The notes: generated by a model from the letters alone, not told the origin. A stretch of DNA of 64,000 nt from an uncultured bacterium (GCA_938010045.1 CALLFZ010000018.1:27785-91784); one strand, 5' to 3'; shown: positions 33,834 to 43,186, counted from the first letter of the stretch. Translations and numbers: made by a program.

Positions 33834-34769
33834 CTAGCCGTCGTCGGTTCGATGATGTAACACCTGCCATAATTCGGCCGGCGGGGGAGAGACCAACCGG
33901 CGCCGTGTACCGTCATCGGGATCCTGAAATTCGGTTTCGGCGGCGTGAAGCCAATGTCGTGTGGGACGGTCCGCGCCGGTCACTCGTCCACGGCCGTACC
34001 GCACGTCCCCCACCACGGGGTAGCCCAGATGGGCGAGCTGACACCGGATCTGGTGAGTGACGCCAGTGCGAATTGTCACGCGCAAGAGTGTTCGGTCGCG
34101 TCCGCGCTCGACTGGCTCGAACTCGGTCACCGCCCACATCGCGCGTGCGCCCCCCACTGCGGGACGTTGGTCGCACACCCGCATGTACCCCGGCCGCCCT
34201 GGCGTATGCATCAGCCACGACGCGAGGCGCCCCGGCGAGGACACGATCCCATCGACCACCGCCAGATAGACCTTCTCGACGGATCCTGCCTCGAACTGTT
34301 CACGCAGCCGGCGCCAGGCTTCGTTCGTCCGTGCAATGAGCACCACCCCGGAGGTGTTGGTATCGAGCCGGTGCAGAATACCACCCATGCCAGTTTCGAT
34401 ATCTCCGATGGTCATGCAGATGGGCACGTGGGCGGCCAGGGCATTGGCGAGCGTGCCCATCTCATCGAGCCGGAGGGGATACACCGGCATACCGGCCGGC
34501 TTGCTCACGGCCAACCACGAAGCTCCCTCCGCAAGGATCTCGAGGTGCAGCGAAGGATCCGGACGCACCCAGGGTTCTCCGCGCTCGGGCAGCGCGAGAA
34601 CTTCGATGGTCTCTCCGAGGCGGACCGACCTCCCTTTTCGTCGCGCGACGGCACCGTTCACCTTGACGAACCCGGCCTCGATCGCGCGGCGCACCAACCC
34701 CTTCGAGCTTGTAGAGCCGAGGGAGAGCACGAACCGATCCAGCCGCAGTCCGGCCGTGTCACTCGTCAC
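33834..34769 (-). CDS. RluA-family pseudouridine synthase with S4 domain
   Basis: 311 residues from GTG 34769. An S4 RNA-binding domain lies at 5-60 (LRLDRFVLSLGSTSSKGLVR, FVKVNGAVARRKGRSVRLGE). The catalytic domain has WLAVSKPAGMPVYP, GGILHRLDTNTSGVVLIAR with the catalytic Asp, EKVYLAVVDGIV and VTHQIRCQLAHLGYPVVGD. RluA enzymes convert uridine to pseudouridine in rRNA or tRNA; RluC and RluD are close in layout. It is the last gene of the ABC-exporter operon, 58 bases after the DUF4340 gene. GTG 34793 is another possible start. The site modified is unknown. Confidence 0.8.
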   Translation of the reverse strand: MTSDTAGLRLDRFVLSLGSTSSKGLVRRAIEAGFVKVNGAVARRKGRSVRLGETIEVLALPERGEPWVRPDPSLHLEILAEGASWLAVSKPAGMPVYPLRLDEMGTLANALAAHVPICMTIGDIETGMGGILHRLDTNTSGVVLIARTNEAWRRLREQFEAGSVEKVYLAVVDGIVSSPGRLASWLMHTPGRPGYMRVCDQRPAVGGARAMWAVTEFEPVERGRDRTLLRVTIRTGVTHQIRCQLAHLGYPVVGDVRYGRGRVTGADRPTRHWLHAAETEFQDPDDGTRRRLVSPPPAELWQVLHHRTDDG

Positions 34770-34827
34770 CGTCCCGCGGAGGTTCCGGAGCACGATCGCG
34801 GCCGTTCCAAAGCGGCCGGTCCGCACA

Positions 34828-36165
34828 TCATCCGCCGGCGTGGGGCGGAGTGTTCGTCGGAGCCGACTCAGGAGTGGGCGTCCCGCCCTGCCCACCAGCG
34901 GGCGCCGACTCGGCGGTTGGGTTCGTGGTGTCGGTGGCCGCCGGCGAGCTCGCGGCGGCTGGCGGCGCGTTCGTCGCCTCCGTTGGGGCAGATGTGGCGG
35001 GCGGCGCCTGAAGAAGGTCCTTGCGCTCCTGCGGCAAATTCTCGAAACGCGATCCTTCGACGAGATACACCCAGCGCCCCACGCGTTCGTTCAGCTCGCG
35101 GATCTCCGTCTCGATCTTCTCGTTTTCCTCGCGGACTTTCTTCGTCTCCTCCTCATGCTTTTTCTTCTCGTCCTCCGAGGCGTTCTCCGCAGGCGCGGGT
35201 GGCAGAGGCTTCGGCGCGACAAAGGCGGCGGAGACCGTCACATACCGTTGCGCGTTCGTGCCGGCCTCTTTGCCGATCTTCACCGTGAACTCGCGGCCGT
35301 TCTTCGCGCGCACCACAAGGACGGCGGGCTGGTCCAATCCCGTATCCGACGGGGACAGAGCAGGATCCGCGACCTGCGCAAAACGGAGCCAGCTGACGAT
35401 CCCACTCAAGCGGCTGACCTTGAGCGAGTCCATCGTCTCGTTGGTTTCAAGGTTCGTCAGTTTGAGCTCGCCGGCGGTGTTCGTCAGCGTCAGCGGCGGC
35501 TTGTTGGGCGGCGTCCAGGTCAGCGTGTCAATGTCCGAGCTGAAGAGATCCACCAGTTGGGTGTTCATCCAATCTTCTGGCCGCGTTGGGAGGCTCGAGA
35601 AGGTTTCTCCCACCAGCGCCGGCTTGCCATTCGCCCGCACGAACCGGCCATCCGCGAATCCGCTCTCGCCTCCGCGCCGGCGCGTCTTGCCCAACACCAG
35701 CTTCGCCACGACGGCGCCGTTCGTATCCGCCAGGCGGACGAGGGTGCCGCTGCCCTCCCGCGGTCGGCCGTTCGTGTCGGGGGCCGGTTCGAGCAGCTCG
35801 AGCGCGGAGAGCACCTTCGTTTGATCATCCCCTTTCGCCCCGGTTGGCACCGCCTGGCCCACCCGCAGATCGGCGAGCGCGAGCAGGAACTTGCGAACCT
35901 CGTCGGCTTTGACCGGGTGGTCGTAGCGGTCTGGCGCCACCCAGCGGCCGGACACACGCGTCACCCGTACGGTCGAATCCGCGCGCACGAACTCGATCGA
36001 GGCGACCGAATTGAGCGTCTCCGGTTTTTGCAGCGCTGGCATCACGATGGCGCCGACCTCGCTCGGCGGCCGCCGACGGGCCGCGCGGCTGTATCGCACC
36101 CCCATGGCGACCGCGATCAACGCCAGCGCGATCGCTAGCAAACGCAGCAGTTTGTCCGTCTTCAT
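34828..36165 (-). CDS. DUF4340-domain protein of a Gld-like ABC cluster
   Basis: 445 residues. One N-terminal membrane helix (LLRLLAIALALIAVAMGV) precedes a periplasmic region made of DUF4340 beta-rich repeats (SIEFVRADSTVRVTRVSGRW, LVRLADTNGAVVAKLVLGKT, LTLTNTAGELKLTNLETNET). Residues about 340-385 form a strongly charged coiled coil (EDEKKKHEEETKKVREE), and the tail from about 400 is a Pro/Ala/Thr linker. DUF4340 proteins accompany GldG-type exporters in many phyla, but their role is unproven. ATG 36165 follows a GGAG. It lies 34 bases after the GldG-like gene in one operon. Confidence 0.75.
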   Translation of the reverse strand: MKTDKLLRLLAIALALIAVAMGVRYSRAARRRPPSEVGAIVMPALQKPETLNSVASIEFVRADSTVRVTRVSGRWVAPDRYDHPVKADEVRKFLLALADLRVGQAVPTGAKGDDQTKVLSALELLEPAPDTNGRPREGSGTLVRLADTNGAVVAKLVLGKTRRRGGESGFADGRFVRANGKPALVGETFSSLPTRPEDWMNTQLVDLFSSDIDTLTWTPPNKPPLTLTNTAGELKLTNLETNETMDSLKVSRLSGIVSWLRFAQVADPALSPSDTGLDQPAVLVVRAKNGREFTVKIGKEAGTNAQRYVTVSAAFVAPKPLPPAPAENASEDEKKKHEEETKKVREENEKIETEIRELNERVGRWVYLVEGSRFENLPQERKDLLQAPPATSAPTEATNAPPAAASSPAATDTTNPTAESAPAGGQGGTPTPESAPTNTPPHAGG

Positions 36166-36199
36166 CGCGATGTCTCCGCTTCCGACAACACCCACCGTC

Positions 36200-38140
36200 T
36201 CACCGCCGGTTGCGGCGCCACCACCCGAATCCGATGCCCGCCAGCCCGACGACCATCGGCATTCCCAGAATGTTCACCGCCTTGATCACGGCGCCGAGTC
36301 GCTCGATGTCGGCGCGTAGATTTTTGCGGACCTCCTTCAGTTTCCGGCTCGTGTCCAGCTCCTCGCGACGGAATCGCTCGATCTCAGCCTTCTGCTCCGG
36401 CGTCAACACCAGATCTTGGCGGTTTCCTTTTTGGGCCTGCAGCTCCTCCAGTCGCCGTTTCGTCTGTTCGAGCGACTGCTCGAGCGCGCGTTGTTCCTCC
36501 AGATGCCGCTCTTGGGCCCGACGCAACATCGCGACGACGACCTCGAACGGTCGGTCCATGCGGCCGCGCGACCGGATCTGAGCGAGCTGGGCGCCGCCGA
36601 GCAATTCTTCCAAAACGCCATAGAAGAACGTCAGGTTGTCGTTCATCGGGGTGTAGGCGGTCTGCCCGAACAACCGCACCTCGCGGAGGCAGAAGGAATC
36701 GAACAGCAGGTCGGCATCGGCGACGAGGACCACGAGGCCGGGCTCGCGGCTCTTCGTCAGATGGTCATCGCTGGTCGCCACGGCGGGTGAGCCGTTCGTT
36801 GCAGCAGAGGCGGTCGGAGCGTTGGTGTCGGCGGACGCCGTGGCCGCGGTCGCATTCGTCTCCGTTCCGGGCTCGCCCTTCGGATAGGCGCTGGGAAACG
36901 TTCCGCTCAGGCGCACCGCGAGAACTTCGCGGCGCCGGCCCGGCTGAAATTCTCGCGGCAGAGACTCGCCGAACCGCGCGGTCATGGCGTCCACGAATCC
37001 TGCGGCCTCCGAGCTGCGCAATAGCGGCCGCGCCTCGAGGCCCTCGGGCGGTTCGATCCTGAAGGCGCCGGGCGTGGGCAGGAGCAGCGTCTCGATCTTC
37101 GCGGTGAGCCGGTCCTCAGCGTCCATGTTCGCGGGCCGCAGGCTCAACCACATTGGATTGTTCACGGCTCGTCCGTCGCGGCTTCGAAGCAGCGTCGCAG
37201 CCTCGAGGTCAGCGAGTACGCGCGAACTGTCCCACGTCACGCCCCATGCGGTCAGCAATGGGCCCAGCGTGGAGCCCTCGGCGCCGAAATTCATCATGCC
37301 CATGGGTCCGCGCGATGCGTCATCGGCCAGACACAGCGGATCGAGGAACGCGAGGATTTTTCCGCCGCGCAGCAGGTACTGATCGATGGAGTACAGGAGC
37401 TTTTCGGAGAGGTTTTTCGGATGCACGATCACGAGCATCTCGATGTCGTTGTCCAACGATTCGGCCGAGTCGCCGATGTGCCGGATCGTGTAGTCCTTTT
37501 CGAGCTCGGTGAACGCAACCCACCCGCGCTGGGGCTGCGGGCCGAACGGCATACCGCCGAAGCTGCCCATCACGGGCAAGGAGCTGACCAGCCCGATCAC
37601 GGGCTTCTTTGGCTTGGAGAGCCTCGCGATCAAACGGGTCACATCGTACTCGAGGCGGTCCTGGTCCTCCGGATTCAAGAAGGGGATCACCGCTTCGGCA
37701 TCCCCCTTCGCGGCGACGAGGCCGAACATCACTTCAGGACCGAAGATCCCCACAGGCTGCGGCTCGATGCCGTAGCGCCGGGCCCAGTCTGCGGCGTCCG
37801 AATCGGGCACCGGGTCGTAGGTCTCCACCACGATGTTGCCCCGTCCGGCGACTTCGTATTCGCGCAACAGGTCGTTCACCGCGCGCGCATACACCCGCAG
37901 GTTCGGCGGCACCTGCGGATCGCTCGCGTTGAAGAACAGTTTCAGTGTCACGGGTCCGTCGAGATCGCGCAGCACCGCGCGGGTTCCCTCGGAGAGCGTA
38001 TAGATCCGATCCTCGGTCAGATCGAGCCGCCACACTACGCCGCCCAGGATGACGTTGACCGCCACGACGATCGCCGAGACGATCGCGAACGCCGCGAGGC
38101 TGCTGCCCATCAGCCGTCCGCCACGGGGTTGGTTCGTCAT
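36200..38140 (-). CDS. GldG-like ABC-transporter auxiliary protein
   Basis: 646 residues. Membrane helix near the N-terminus (LAAFAIVSAIVVAVNVILGG), then the GldG/ABC_transp_aux domain: LDLTEDRIYTLSEGTRAVLR, VTLKLFFNASDPQVPPNLR, VYARAVNDLLREYEVAGRG, KPVIGLVSSLPVMGSFGG, IDQYLLRGGKILAFLDPLC. A Thr/Ala linker near 435-470 and a coiled coil near 555-620 (LEQSLEQTKRRLEELQAQKG) follow, and the last helix is GMPMVVGLAGIGFGWW. It should work with the ATPase and permease encoded just upstream. In Bacteroidetes GldFG is linked to gliding and type IX secretion, but in PVC bacteria the cargo is unknown. A strong GGGAGGA precedes ATG 38140. Confidence 0.82.
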   Translation of the reverse strand: MTNQPRGGRLMGSSLAAFAIVSAIVVAVNVILGGVVWRLDLTEDRIYTLSEGTRAVLRDLDGPVTLKLFFNASDPQVPPNLRVYARAVNDLLREYEVAGRGNIVVETYDPVPDSDAADWARRYGIEPQPVGIFGPEVMFGLVAAKGDAEAVIPFLNPEDQDRLEYDVTRLIARLSKPKKPVIGLVSSLPVMGSFGGMPFGPQPQRGWVAFTELEKDYTIRHIGDSAESLDNDIEMLVIVHPKNLSEKLLYSIDQYLLRGGKILAFLDPLCLADDASRGPMGMMNFGAEGSTLGPLLTAWGVTWDSSRVLADLEAATLLRSRDGRAVNNPMWLSLRPANMDAEDRLTAKIETLLLPTPGAFRIEPPEGLEARPLLRSSEAAGFVDAMTARFGESLPREFQPGRRREVLAVRLSGTFPSAYPKGEPGTETNATAATASADTNAPTASAATNGSPAVATSDDHLTKSREPGLVVLVADADLLFDSFCLREVRLFGQTAYTPMNDNLTFFYGVLEELLGGAQLAQIRSRGRMDRPFEVVVAMLRRAQERHLEEQRALEQSLEQTKRRLEELQAQKGNRQDLVLTPEQKAEIERFRREELDTSRKLKEVRKNLRADIERLGAVIKAVNILGMPMVVGLAGIGFGWWRRNRR

Positions 38141-38156
38141 CGTTGCCGTCCTCCCG

Positions 38157-38903
38157 TTACGCCGACTTCCGATTCTCAATCACGAGGTAGGCGCCGAACA
38201 GCGCCAGAACCATCACGCTCGCGTAATAGACCACGTCACGCAGGTCGATCACGCCACGCTGCAGCGACTCGTAGTGGGGCATGACGCTCAGCGAGGCGAC
38301 CGCGTTCACGAGCCACGAGGGCGCCCACCGGTTCACGATGTCCGTCACGGGCGGCCAGCCCGCGAGCGCGAGGAACAGGCACACCACGAACGCGAGCACG
38401 AAGCCGATCACCTGGTTGCGCGTGGTCGTCGAGGTCAAGATGCCCACCGCGACGTACGCGCCGGCCAGCAGAATCGCGCCGAGGTAGCCGCCGACCACCG
38501 CCCCGCCGTCCGGATCACCGAGCCAGGCGGTCGTGATCACGATCGGAAATGTGAGCAGCGTGGCCAGCGACATGAACGCCCAGGCCGCGAAAAACTTGCC
38601 CGCCAGCGCCTCGGTGAGGGTCACCGGGAACGTCAGCAACAGCTCGATGGTGCCCGTCCGCCGCTCCTCGGCCCACAACCGCATCGTGGCGGCCGGAACC
38701 AGCAGCAGGTTGACCCAGGGGAACCAGAAGAAAAAGTACTTCAGGTCCGCCTGGTTGGCCTCGTAGAACCGGCTCACGAAGAACGTGAGGAACATGATCA
38801 GCATCAGGTAGAAGATCAGGAATACGTACGCGACGGGCGATTCAAAGTACGCCCGGAGTTCCCGCTTGAAGATCTCCCACGTGTTCGCCGAACAGAGCTT
38901 CAT
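38157..38903 (-). CDS. ABC-2 type permease (GldF-like)
   Basis: 248 residues, six membrane helices. It begins IFKRELRAYFESPVAYVFLI, the classic start of GldF/NosY-type permeases, with LWAEERRTGTIELLLTFPVT after the second helix and VGILTSTTTRNQVIGFVLAF later. Ends with the helix VMVLALFGAYLVIENRK. It pairs with the ATPase encoded 16 bases upstream and the GldG-like protein 16 bases downstream. The cargo is not evident; the aux proteins suggest envelope assembly or polymer export rather than nutrient uptake. Confidence 0.87.
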   Translation of the reverse strand: MKLCSANTWEIFKRELRAYFESPVAYVFLIFYLMLIMFLTFFVSRFYEANQADLKYFFFWFPWVNLLLVPAATMRLWAEERRTGTIELLLTFPVTLTEALAGKFFAAWAFMSLATLLTFPIVITTAWLGDPDGGAVVGGYLGAILLAGAYVAVGILTSTTTRNQVIGFVLAFVVCLFLALAGWPPVTDIVNRWAPSWLVNAVASLSVMPHYESLQRGVIDLRDVVYYASVMVLALFGAYLVIENRKSA

Positions 38904-38919
38904 CGCGTGCCTCCCGTCC

Positions 38920-39660
38920 TCATCGGTGTGCGGTCACCTGCTCCGCCGTGCCCTGGGTGAGCATACGGAAGACCTCGTCCAGCCGCCCGGAGGGATGGCG
39001 GGCTTTCAGATCGGCCGGCGTGCCCTCGGCGACGATGTGTCCGGCGTCGATGATGATCGCGCGCGTGCACACCGCCTCGACCTCCTCAAGGATGTGGGTC
39101 GAGATCAGGATCGCCTTCTCCGCCGCCATCGAGCGGATCATCTCGCGCACGACAAACTTTTGGTTCGGATCCAGGCCGTCCGTCGGCTCGTCCATCACCA
39201 GCAACAAGGGATCGTGCAGCACCGCCTGCGCGAAGCACACCCGCTGGCGGTACCCTTTCGACAACGTCTCGATCGGCTGATGCCGTACCGTCTCGAGGCG
39301 GCACCGCTCGATCGCGGACTCGATCCGGCGTCGTCGTTCCGCGCCCCGATAACCGCGGATTCCCGCCACAAAGTCGAGAAATCCGAACACGGTCATTTCC
39401 GCATACAGTGGCGCGTTTTCGGGCAAATAGCCGATCTGTCGCTTCGCCTCGATCGGCTGCTCTACGATGTCAAAGTCCGCGATCACCGCCGTGCCCTCGG
39501 TGGGAGGCAGAAAGCCAGTGATCATCCGCATCGTCGTGGACTTGCCGGCCCCGTTCGGTCCCAGCACGCCCAGAATCTCACCCTTTTGAGCGGTGAAGGA
39601 GATCCCCCGCACCGCCTCGATCGCGCCATACCGCTTGCGCAGGTTTTTGACCTCGAGCAT
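38920..39660 (-). CDS. ABC transporter ATP-binding protein (GldA-like)
   Basis: 246 residues. Walker A GPNGAGKSTT near 34-43, Q-loop YLPENAPLY, signature LSKGYRQRV, Walker B LLLVMDEPTDGLDPNQ, and the switch His in LISTHILEE. The PENAPLYAEMTVFGFLDFVA sequence after the Q-loop is typical of ATPases paired with GldFG-like membrane proteins. First gene of the five-gene operon (ATPase, permease, GldG-like, DUF4340, RluA). Hydrolyses ATP to drive export by the encoded permease. Preceded by GGAAGGA. No accessory domain. Confidence 0.9.
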   Translation of the reverse strand: MLEVKNLRKRYGAIEAVRGISFTAQKGEILGVLGPNGAGKSTTMRMITGFLPPTEGTAVIADFDIVEQPIEAKRQIGYLPENAPLYAEMTVFGFLDFVAGIRGYRGAERRRRIESAIERCRLETVRHQPIETLSKGYRQRVCFAQAVLHDPLLLVMDEPTDGLDPNQKFVVREMIRSMAAEKAILISTHILEEVEAVCTRAIIIDAGHIVAEGTPADLKARHPSGRLDEVFRMLTQGTAEQVTAHR

Positions 39661-39785
39661 GCCCCGTTCCTTCCCTGTTCACGACCACGCCGGCGGAGCC
39701 GGCACCCGATCGAACGACTTAGACTCCGCCGGACCGTGGAACGTTCAACTCGTTTCGGCCGACGCCCACGCGCACGGGCGGCCGC

Positions 39786-40742
39786 TCACGCCCGCGGCTT
39801 CACGACCGCGCGAACCGCGTCGAGCTGGCCGGCGCTCCCGAGCACCTCGTTCTTGTGCGCGATGAACGCCGCATATTCCTTCATGAAGACCTTCCCCGGC
39901 GGCCGCAGATCAAAGTTCTCCGGATGATCGCGGAAGTACTCGCGGTGCACGCGGCACCACACCAGCCGCCCGTCGGTGTCGATGTTCACCTTCGTGACGC
40001 CCAGCTGCGCCGCGCGCTTGAACTGCGACTCGTCCACGCCCTTCGCGCCCTTGATCTGGCCACCCGCCGCGTTGATCCGATCCACCTCCTCCTTCGGCAC
40101 CGAGCTGGAGCCATGCATCACCAGCGGGAAGCCGGGCAGCCGCTTCTGGATCGCCTCGAGCACCTCGAAGTGCAGCGACTGCGTGCCAGAGAACTTGTAC
40201 GCGCCGTGGCTGGTGCCGATCGCGCACGCGAGGCTATCGCAGCCGGTCCGTTTCACGAACTCCTCGGCCTGCGCCGGGTCAGTGAGTTTCGCATCGGCCT
40301 CAGCCACCGACACGTGTTCCTCCACGCCACCCAACATGCCGAGCTCGGCCTCGACGACGACACCCTTCGCATGCGCGGCCTCGACCACGCGCTTCGTGAT
40401 CTCCACGTTCGTCTCGAACGGCTCGGAGCTCGCGTCGATCATCACTGAGCTGTAGAAGCCACTGTCGATGCAATCGTAACAGGTCGCCTCGTCCCCGTGG
40501 TCCAGGTGGACCGCAAAAATCGCGTCCGGGAAGATCTCATTCGCGGTGCGGATCAGCGCCTCGAGCATCTTCTTGTGCGTATAGGAGCGCGCGCCTTTCG
40601 AGATCTGCACGATGAACGGCGCTCGGCTTTGGACATTGCCCTGAAATAGCCCCATGCACTGCTCGAGGTTGTTGATGTTGTACGCGCCGATCGCGTACCG
40701 GCCGTACGCGTGCGCGAACAGTTCCTTGGTTGTCACGATCAT
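39786..40742 (-). CDS. fba: Class II fructose-bisphosphate aldolase
   Basis: 318 residues. AIGAYNINNLEQCMGLFQG, VHLDHGDEATCYDCID (Asp81 and zinc ligand His82), SSVMIDASSEPFETNVEIT, EAELGMLGGVEEHV (Glu131/133), AIGTSHGAYKF with His179 and LVMHGSSSVPKEEV with His210 form the class II active site. It splits fructose 1,6-bisphosphate to triose phosphates or runs the reverse step in gluconeogenesis. ATG 40742 follows AAAGGAT; the residues before it are not conserved. GKVFMKEYAAFIAHKNEVLG near the end matches the long bacterial type IIB group. Transcribed alone from a good promoter. Confidence 0.92.
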   Translation of the reverse strand: MIVTTKELFAHAYGRYAIGAYNINNLEQCMGLFQGNVQSRAPFIVQISKGARSYTHKKMLEALIRTANEIFPDAIFAVHLDHGDEATCYDCIDSGFYSSVMIDASSEPFETNVEITKRVVEAAHAKGVVVEAELGMLGGVEEHVSVAEADAKLTDPAQAEEFVKRTGCDSLACAIGTSHGAYKFSGTQSLHFEVLEAIQKRLPGFPLVMHGSSSVPKEEVDRINAAGGQIKGAKGVDESQFKRAAQLGVTKVNIDTDGRLVWCRVHREYFRDHPENFDLRPPGKVFMKEYAAFIAHKNEVLGSAGQLDAVRAVVKPRA

Positions 40743-40808
40743 GAGTGTCGATCCTTTCGTTTCTTTGACGACGCAGCCCATGTACACGGGCCGCGAAGCA
40801 GAGCGGAG

Positions 40809-40838
40809 AGTCTAGCCACTGGTCCGCCGGCACGTCAA
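40809..40838 (-). promoter_or_regulatory. Promoter of the aldolase gene
   Basis: Minus strand TTGACG (40838-40833), 18 bases, TAGACT (40814-40809). Five and four consensus matches. The leader would be about 60 bases and carries an AAAGGAT ribosome site, so this is a conventional, leadered transcript, unlike the divergent CDF gene 186 bases away. Confidence 0.55.
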
Positions 40839-40893
40839 CCCCGACCCGGATCGCCGCCAACCCAAGTCGCCGAACCGGCCCCAGGGCCGTCGG

Positions 40894-40922
40894 TTCGCCG
40901 ACACACCGCCGACTGCTATCAT
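40894..40922 (+). promoter_or_regulatory. Promoter of the CDF-xer operon, leaderless geometry
   Basis: TTCGCC at 40894-40899, 17 bases, TATCAT at 40917-40922, then six bases to the ATG at 40929. The -10 box matches five of six. No Shine-Dalgarno sequence is present, so the mRNA should begin at the start codon. Confidence 0.55.
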
Positions 40923-40928
40923 ATCGTC

Positions 40929-42194
40929 ATGGCCGGCGAACCCTCGCCATCCCGAACCGCACGACGCCCCGGTCTCCGCGGCTGGACCGGATGGCTGATC
41001 CGGCGCGTGATCGGCGAGGGGCAAGATCCGACGGCAACAGCATCCCGCCAGCGCCTCGGCGAATTCGAAGGATTTCTCAGCGCGGCGGTCAGCGTTGTTC
41101 TCTCGCTCGGAAAAGCCGTGCTTGGACTGTGGTCCGGCAGTCTCTCGTTGATCGCCGACGCCGTGAACAACGCGGCCGACATCGCGAGCAGTCTCGTGAT
41201 CGCGCTGAGCTGCCGGTGGGCGCGGCGTCCCGGCGACCGCCGCCACCCGTTCGGCCACGGCCGGCTCGAGACCGTCGCGACGCTGATCCTCTCATTCTTT
41301 CTGCTCGCGGTGGCGCTGCAAGTGGGCGCCGCGGGGGTGCGGCGGCTCTGGAAGCCGGAACCGGCGGACGCCCCAGCCTGGCTGCTGGCCACGATCGGTC
41401 TCACCATCATGCTGAAGTCAGCGATGAGCCGCTTTGCGCGGGTCGCCGCGCAGGTCTCGCGCTCCACGGTGATCGAGGCGGATTCGTGGAATCACCGCTT
41501 CGACATTGCCGCGACCTCGCTCGTGTTCGTCGCACTGCTCGGCAGCCGGTTCGGCCACCCGCGGCTCGACGGCTGGGCCGCCATCGGCGTGGCGGGGTTC
41601 ATTGCGTGGACGGGCGCCCGCTTCGCCCGTTCGGCCCTCAGCGTGTTGATCGGCGAGAGCGCGGACGATGCTCAGCTGGCTCGCATTCGATCCCTCGCGG
41701 CATCGGTACACGGCGTGCGCGGCGTCCACGACGTGCTCGTGCACTCCTACGGCGACGCGCGCCTGATCTCGCTTCACATCGAGGTCGATGCCGCGCTCTC
41801 GCTGCTCGCTGCCCACGAAATGGCCGAGGAAGTCGAGCGTCGCATTGCGCGAGAAACGGGCGCCAAGGTCGTGGTCCACGCCGACCCGGTCGACCGGGAG
41901 CACCCCGAGTACGAGGCCGCGCGCCGTTCGCTCGACCGGTACACCCGCGATCACGCCGATGTCGCCGGGTTTCATGACCTGCGACTGAGCGGCCCCGCGG
42001 GTGCCGCGAACCTTTCGGTGGATATCGTGCTGCACGCCGAAGACCGCCGCACCGGCGAGCACACCAGGGAAGCGCTGAGCCAACGCCTCTGTGAACGGCT
42101 GCGACACGACGTGCCCGGCCTGCGGCGCATCGATCTCGGCTTTGAAACGGACAGCGGCGCAAGGCACGAGGAACGCCAGAGCTATTCGCCGTGA
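40929..42194 (+). CDS. Cation diffusion facilitator (Zn/Fe/Mn efflux)
   Basis: 421 residues. After a 45-residue basic N-terminus come six membrane helices with DAVNNAAD (Asp77, Asp84; the TM2 metal site), RRHPFGHGRLETVATLILS and DSWNHRFDIAATSLVF (HxxxD of TM5). The C-terminal cytoplasmic domain VRGVHDVLVHSYGDARLISL, HIEVDA and a further ferredoxin-like segment is longer than in typical FieF. CDF proteins exchange metal ions for protons and protect the cytosol from excess metal. Which metal is exported cannot be told. The TGA overlaps the GTG of the recombinase gene. Confidence 0.87.
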   Translation: MAGEPSPSRTARRPGLRGWTGWLIRRVIGEGQDPTATASRQRLGEFEGFLSAAVSVVLSLGKAVLGLWSGSLSLIADAVNNAADIASSLVIALSCRWARRPGDRRHPFGHGRLETVATLILSFFLLAVALQVGAAGVRRLWKPEPADAPAWLLATIGLTIMLKSAMSRFARVAAQVSRSTVIEADSWNHRFDIAATSLVFVALLGSRFGHPRLDGWAAIGVAGFIAWTGARFARSALSVLIGESADDAQLARIRSLAASVHGVRGVHDVLVHSYGDARLISLHIEVDAALSLLAAHEMAEEVERRIARETGAKVVVHADPVDREHPEYEAARRSLDRYTRDHADVAGFHDLRLSGPAGAANLSVDIVLHAEDRRTGEHTREALSQRLCERLRHDVPGLRRIDLGFETDSGARHEERQSYSP

Positions 42195-43186
42195 CCCGCA
42201 CCTCTCTGTCCACGCTGGATGACCCCAGGGTGATCGGCGACCCGGCGGTCCGCCGTTTCCTCGACCACCTACGGGGCGAGCGAGATGCGTCGCCCCACAC
42301 GGTCGCGGCGTACCTGGGCGACCTCCGCCAATTCGTGGACGCCACGTGGGGCGCGGCCGCCCACCCGCCCCTCCCTTGGTCCACCTGCGACCGCTACGCG
42401 GCACGCCGGTTCCTGGTCGGCCTGCACCGCGCCGGCGCCTCACCCTCCACCGTCGCGCGCAAGGCCTCTTCCCTACGCACGTTGTTCCGTTTCCTGTTGC
42501 GGGAAATGATTGTGACGTCGAACCCGTTCCGCGGTGTTCACCTCCCCCGCCGCGAACGCCGGCTGCCGTCGGTGTTGTCCGTCGCAGACGTCGGCCGGCT
42601 ACTCGACGCGCCCGCGCGACTGGCCGAACCGCGCCTTGCCACCACGACCGACCCCGCCCGACGCCGCTGGATCGAATACGCCGCGGCGCGCGACCGGGCG
42701 ATCCTTGAACTTCTCTACAGCACGGGGCTTCGGATCGGAGAATGCGTCGGGCTTCGCGCATCGCAGGTGGACGACCTCTCGGGCATCGTGCGGGTCATCG
42801 GAAAGGGGCGGAAGGAGCGAATCTGTCCCCTGGGACGGCCCGCGCTCCGCGCGCTGCGCGAGGCGCTCGCCCTGCGCGATGCGATGTTCCCAACCTTGCA
42901 AGGCCCCGCCGCACCGCTGTTTGTCAACCGTCATGGCGGTCGCCTCACCGCGCGATCGATCCAACGCATCCTGAAGCCCTGTCTGGCGGCCGCCCACCTG
43001 CCGGCGCACGTTACGCCGCACACGCTCCGGCACAGTTTCGCGACGCACCTGCTCGACGCCGGCGCCGATTTGCGCAGCGTCCAGGAATTGTTGGGGCACG
43101 CGAGCCTCTCGACCACCCAGCTGTACACCCACGTCTCGATCGAACGGCTGCGCGAAGTCTATGAGCGCGCTCACCCCCGCCCCTGA
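42191..43186 (+). CDS. xerC: XerC/XerD-type tyrosine recombinase
   Basis: 331 residues from a GTG that overlaps the CDF stop (GTGA). The N-terminal SAM-like domain (FLDHLRGERDASPHTVAAYL) binds DNA. Catalytic residues are Arg181 (TGLRIGE), Lys205 (GKGRKER), His277 and Arg280 (HTLRHSF), His303 (LGHASLSTT) and Tyr312 (QLYTHV). The spacing and DAGADLRSVQELLGHASLST match XerC/XerD, which resolve chromosome dimers at dif, rather than a phage integrase. It contains an insert near 141-160 (RLAEPRLATTTDPARRRW). No dif-like site or second Xer gene was seen here. XerC versus XerD is not resolved. Confidence 0.85.
   Translation: MTRTSLSTLDDPRVIGDPAVRRFLDHLRGERDASPHTVAAYLGDLRQFVDATWGAAAHPPLPWSTCDRYAARRFLVGLHRAGASPSTVARKASSLRTLFRFLLREMIVTSNPFRGVHLPRRERRLPSVLSVADVGRLLDAPARLAEPRLATTTDPARRRWIEYAAARDRAILELLYSTGLRIGECVGLRASQVDDLSGIVRVIGKGRKERICPLGRPALRALREALALRDAMFPTLQGPAAPLFVNRHGGRLTARSIQRILKPCLAAAHLPAHVTPHTLRHSFATHLLDAGADLRSVQELLGHASLSTTQLYTHVSIERLREVYERAHPRP

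Noticed and set aside
42191..43186. Integrase of a genomic island
   Set aside because: Motif spacing and length fit housekeeping XerC/XerD, the gene is coupled to a CDF gene, and no tRNA or attachment repeats flank it.
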